In this document: piece after piece, positions 61,330 through 64,000 of the stretch
Position numbering within the stretch: the first letter of the stretch is position 1
Layout of the letters: every line of letters starts with the position of its first letter
From: Gemmobacter fulvus
Lineage (GTDB): Bacteria > Pseudomonadota > Alphaproteobacteria > Rhodobacterales > Rhodobacteraceae
Reading direction: 5' to 3'
Length of the DNA: 64,000 nucleotides
NCBI RefSeq assembly: GCF_018798885.1
Contig: NZ_CP076361.1
Span: forward strand, 310,001 to 374,000
Made by a program: the position numbers and the translations under genes
The notes under the pieces: generated by a model
What the model saw: the letters and a program-made list of their open reading frames with translations, nothing else
What the model was told of the DNA's origin: nothing
Databases searched by the model: none

Positions 61330-62592
61330 TCAGGATTGCGCCATCAGGCGCAGCATCCTTGTGCGCTCGCCACTGTCGCCGGGATCCGAGATGGCCGCCG
61401 CCAGCCCTTCCAGCGAGGCAATGGAATGGCCCGCGCGAAAGGCATCGACATGCGGCATCATCGCGCGGATTCCGGTGGCCCTGGGGGCGAATCCCTCCCA
61501 GCGCAGCAAGGGGTTCAGCCAGATCAGGCGGCGCGCCGACAGGTGCAGCCGCTCCATCTCGCGCGCCAGTTGCCCGGTATCGTCGCGGTCCAGCCCGTCG
61601 GTGATCAGCAGCACCACCGCGCCCTGCCCCAGCACGCGGCGCGACCAATCGCGGTTGAACAGATGCAGGCAGGCGCCGATCCGCGTGCCGCCCGACCAGT
61701 CCTGCGCCTCGGCCCCCGCCGCCTTCAGCGCCGCATCCACATCGCGGTGGCGCAGATGGCGGGTGATATTGGTCAGCCGCGTGCCAAAGGTGAAGCCATG
61801 CACCCGCGCCCAGCCCTGCCCCTTGCGATTGGCGACCGCGTGCAGGAAATGCAGCACCATCCGGCTGTATTGCGACATGGAGCCGGAAATATCGCAGATC
61901 ACCACCAGATTGGGCCAGCGCGTGGTCGGGCTGCGATGCGCCAGCGCAGTGATCTCGCCGCCCCGGCGCAGGCTGTCGCGCAGGGTGCGCCGCCCATCGG
62001 GTCGCCGCCCCAGCGCATCCGCCGCCAGCCGGCGCGAGGGCAAGGGTTTCACCGGCAGCGCCAGCCGCGCCAGCATCCGCTTCGCCTCGGCCATTTCGGC
62101 AAGGCTCATCTGTTCAAAATCCAGGGTTTTCAGGCGCTCTTCGCGCGAGAGCGTGGCAGAGGCATCAATCTCCACCTGCTCATCCCCGGTCTGATCCGGC
62201 CCGGCCTGCGGCACATCGCGGTTGGCCCCGTCCAGCAGCGCCTCGGCGGCGCGTTTTTCGGCAGCCTCTGCCAGACGTTCCTCCTGCACGCCGCGGATGG
62301 CGGGCAGCATCAGGCTCATCATCTGTTCCATATAGCGCGGGTCGCGCCAGTACAGGCGGAAGATCTGCCGGAACACCGGGCGATGTTCGGGGCGATTGAC
62401 GAAACAGGCGTGCAGCGTCCAATAGAAATCGCGTTTTTCGGTAAAGCCCACCGCCTCCACCGCGCGGATCGCATCAATCACCCGCCCCGGCCCGATTGGC
62501 AGCCCTGCCTTGCGCAAGGCCCGCGCGAACCACAAGATGTTGCGGCTCAACTCACCCTGTTCGGGCAGATCCAGATCCGCATAAACCGCCAT
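61330..62592 (-). CDS. CoxE-type VWA domain protein
   Basis: A 420-residue protein with a C-terminal von Willebrand A domain. The MIDAS motif is Asp234-x-Ser236-x-Ser238 in VICDISGSMSQYSRM, and GGTRIGACLHLF and ITDGLDRDD complete the metal site. The N-terminal half is helical and resembles CoxE, a partner of MoxR-type AAA ATPases in maturation of CO dehydrogenase and other enzymes. No MoxR gene is next to it here. AGGGGG precedes the ATG at 62592, which decides the start. The long open frame after it belongs to no other gene. Function: likely chaperone or insertase, unproven. Confidence 0.9.
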   Translation of the reverse strand: MAVYADLDLPEQGELSRNILWFARALRKAGLPIGPGRVIDAIRAVEAVGFTEKRDFYWTLHACFVNRPEHRPVFRQIFRLYWRDPRYMEQMMSLMLPAIRGVQEERLAEAAEKRAAEALLDGANRDVPQAGPDQTGDEQVEIDASATLSREERLKTLDFEQMSLAEMAEAKRMLARLALPVKPLPSRRLAADALGRRPDGRRTLRDSLRRGGEITALAHRSPTTRWPNLVVICDISGSMSQYSRMVLHFLHAVANRKGQGWARVHGFTFGTRLTNITRHLRHRDVDAALKAAGAEAQDWSGGTRIGACLHLFNRDWSRRVLGQGAVVLLITDGLDRDDTGQLAREMERLHLSARRLIWLNPLLRWEGFAPRATGIRAMMPHVDAFRAGHSIASLEGLAAAISDPGDSGERTRMLRLMAQS

Positions 62593-62749
62593 GTGCCCCC
62601 TGCCTGCCCAACCGCCCTGCCGCAGCATAGGCGCAAAGCGCGCGTATCGCGCACTGCCATTAGGTCGGGGTTTGCGATCTGTCGCAAGGGTCAGCTTTGC
62701 GCAAACCGGGGCTTGCCCATCCCGATCCGATCCGGTATCGGAAGCGCGG

Positions 62750-62825
<76 letters not shown>

Positions 62826-62847
62826 GTCCCCTCCCTCGCCATGGAAG

Positions 62848-64000
62848 TCAGTAGATCTTCTTGCGGATCCGGCGCAGGCCCAGCCAGACCGCGCCGATCA
62901 CCAGCGGGGTCAGGATCGCCGTGGCCATGCCCTTGCTCAGCCCCACCGCCTCGGTCAGCGGATAGGCGGCATAGGCGGCGAGGCTGACGGCGTAATAGCT
63001 GATCGCCACCACCGACAACCCTTCGACCGTATGTTGCAGGCGCAGCGCCAGATCGGCGCGGCGGTCCATGCTTTCCAGCAGCTTCTGATTCTGCGCCGAG
63101 CGTTCGACATCGACCCGGGTGCGCAGCAATTCCGCCGCGCGCTGCGCGCGTTCGGCCATGGCCGCCAGCCGGTTTTCGGTGGATTTCACCGTGCGCATCG
63201 CCGGATCATAGCGCCGCATCATGAATTCGCCAAAGGTCTGCCGCCCCTGCAACCGGGTTTCGCGCAGCACTTCGATCCGCTGGTTGACGATGGCCTCATA
63301 GGCCCCGGTCGCGCCAAAGCGGAACGAAAAGCGCACGGCAAGGCTTTCCAGCTCGGCCGAGATCGACAGCAATTCGTTCAACGCGTCCTCGGGCGAGTGG
63401 TTGGACGCATCCAGCCCCGAGACCAGCGCCGACAGCTTGGGGTCCAGCGCATTCAGCCGCGCCGACAATTCGCGCGACCGCATCAGCCCCAGCATCGACA
63501 TGGCGCGATAGGTCTCGATCTCGCACAGGCGCTGCACGATCCGGCCAATGCGCCGCGCCCCCACGCCCTCGCGCACAAAGACCACAAAGCGCATATGCCC
63601 GGCGGCATCTATGCGAAAATCCCCGGCGATGACGGCAGCCCCATCCACCACCCAGGACACCGCAAGGCTTTCGGCCACAAACCATTCCTCAAGCCGCGCC
63701 AGCACCTCCTCTTCGGAGTCGGGCAGACGTTCGACCCGGATCAGCACCGAGGCCAGACGTTTGCCGGGGGCCACCGCCAGCCACTCCGCCGGAAACACCT
63801 TGGCCTCCATCGGGTCGAAGGGCCGGTCGGACAGGCCGGGCGTGAAGGCCGAATAGGTGACGAACTCGGTATGGCTTTCCCATTTCAGTTCGGCCCGGCC
63901 AATGGAGCCGGAGAAATGCGTGGCATCCGGTTGCGGGTGGCCCGATCCGTGCCGGTCCAGCAGTGCCAGCAGATGCGCACGGTCGGCGGCACGGTCACGG
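62848..64000 (-). CDS. DUF3422 family membrane protein (cut by window end)
   Basis: The reading frame is open to the end of the window, so the N terminus is missing; about 383 residues are visible. An ATG at 63810 is internal, because upstream codons continue in frame with family-like sequence (FSGSIGRAELKWESHTEFVTY). DUF3422 proteins have a large cytoplasmic part, a coiled-coil region (STENRLAAMAERAQRAAELLR) and two C-terminal membrane segments, here about 270-320 of the ATG-numbered part (SVVAISYYAVSLAAYAAYPL and MATAILTPLVIGAVWLGL). The function is unknown; coupling to cell membrane or division is speculative. It converges with tRNA-Val. Confidence 0.9.
   Translation of the reverse strand, partial: RDRAADRAHLLALLDRHGSGHPQPDATHFSGSIGRAELKWESHTEFVTYSAFTPGLSDRPFDPMEAKVFPAEWLAVAPGKRLASVLIRVERLPDSEEEVLARLEEWFVAESLAVSWVVDGAAVIAGDFRIDAAGHMRFVVFVREGVGARRIGRIVQRLCEIETYRAMSMLGLMRSRELSARLNALDPKLSALVSGLDASNHSPEDALNELLSISAELESLAVRFSFRFGATGAYEAIVNQRIEVLRETRLQGRQTFGEFMMRRYDPAMRTVKSTENRLAAMAERAQRAAELLRTRVDVERSAQNQKLLESMDRRADLALRLQHTVEGLSVVAISYYAVSLAAYAAYPLTEAVGLSKGMATAILTPLVIGAVWLGLRRIRKKIY

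Overview
This window looks like a core-genome stretch of an alphaproteobacterium of the order Rhodobacterales (Rhodobacter/Paracoccus type). Points supporting this are high GC throughout, ALA synthase (HemA, C4 pathway) for tetrapyrroles, an RF2 gene with no programmed frameshift, a GTTC-N7-GTTC LexA box before uvrA, an Fnr-type site before hemA, LacI-type TGNTANCGNTANCA operators at the two gap genes, and Rhodobacterales families such as DUF2934, DUF808 and DUF3422. I see no insertion sequence, transposase, integrase, plasmid or CRISPR. The coding density is normal and almost all genes are housekeeping.

Layout. 0-7.4 kb, minus strand: a PlsC-type acyltransferase, murI, argC, ccmE and a GH108 muramidase (possibly the endolysin half of a lysis cassette whose holin lies outside the window), preceded by a fused indolepyruvate:ferredoxin oxidoreductase with a divergent LysR gene. 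7.5-12.1 kb: LysR, a 431-base gene-poor gap with hairpins and a possible sRNA, purL, then a bolA / small membrane protein / grxD operon. 12.1-19.5 kb: zapA with a coiled-coil partner, transketolase, two tandem gap genes of apparently different cofactor preference with a 47-residue membrane peptide between them, and a DUF1127 gene. 19.5-26.4 kb: coaD, a CBS protein, and a valine catabolism set (mmsA, isobutyryl-CoA dehydrogenase, 3-hydroxyisobutyryl-CoA hydrolase, mmsB) with a divergent LysR gene. 26.4-40.1 kb: a DUF2892 protein, uvrA, two MFS transporters, lpd, DUF924, queA, a large AsmA/YhdP-like protein, bcp and a DUF455 ferritin-like protein.

40-57 kb is rich in envelope and shape genes: an M23 peptidase overlapping a bactofilin gene, PBP1A, an AmiC-type amidase, a DsbA-like oxidoreductase and RodZ next to ispG, followed by hemA and a cysteine-containing exported protein. 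57-64 kb: an M20 dipeptidase, a GNAT enzyme, two identical tRNA-Asp genes, pirin, YceI, a CoxE-type VWA protein, tRNA-Val and a DUF3422 gene cut by the window end.

I found no clearly new multi-gene system. The items most worth checking are regulatory or small: the operator array over the paired gap genes and their cofactor residues, the small proteins in the gap and bolA-grxD operons, the possible sRNA at about 8.5-8.6 kb, the possible GTA-release endolysin, and the LysR palindrome that overlaps a start codon lacking a Shine-Dalgarno sequence.
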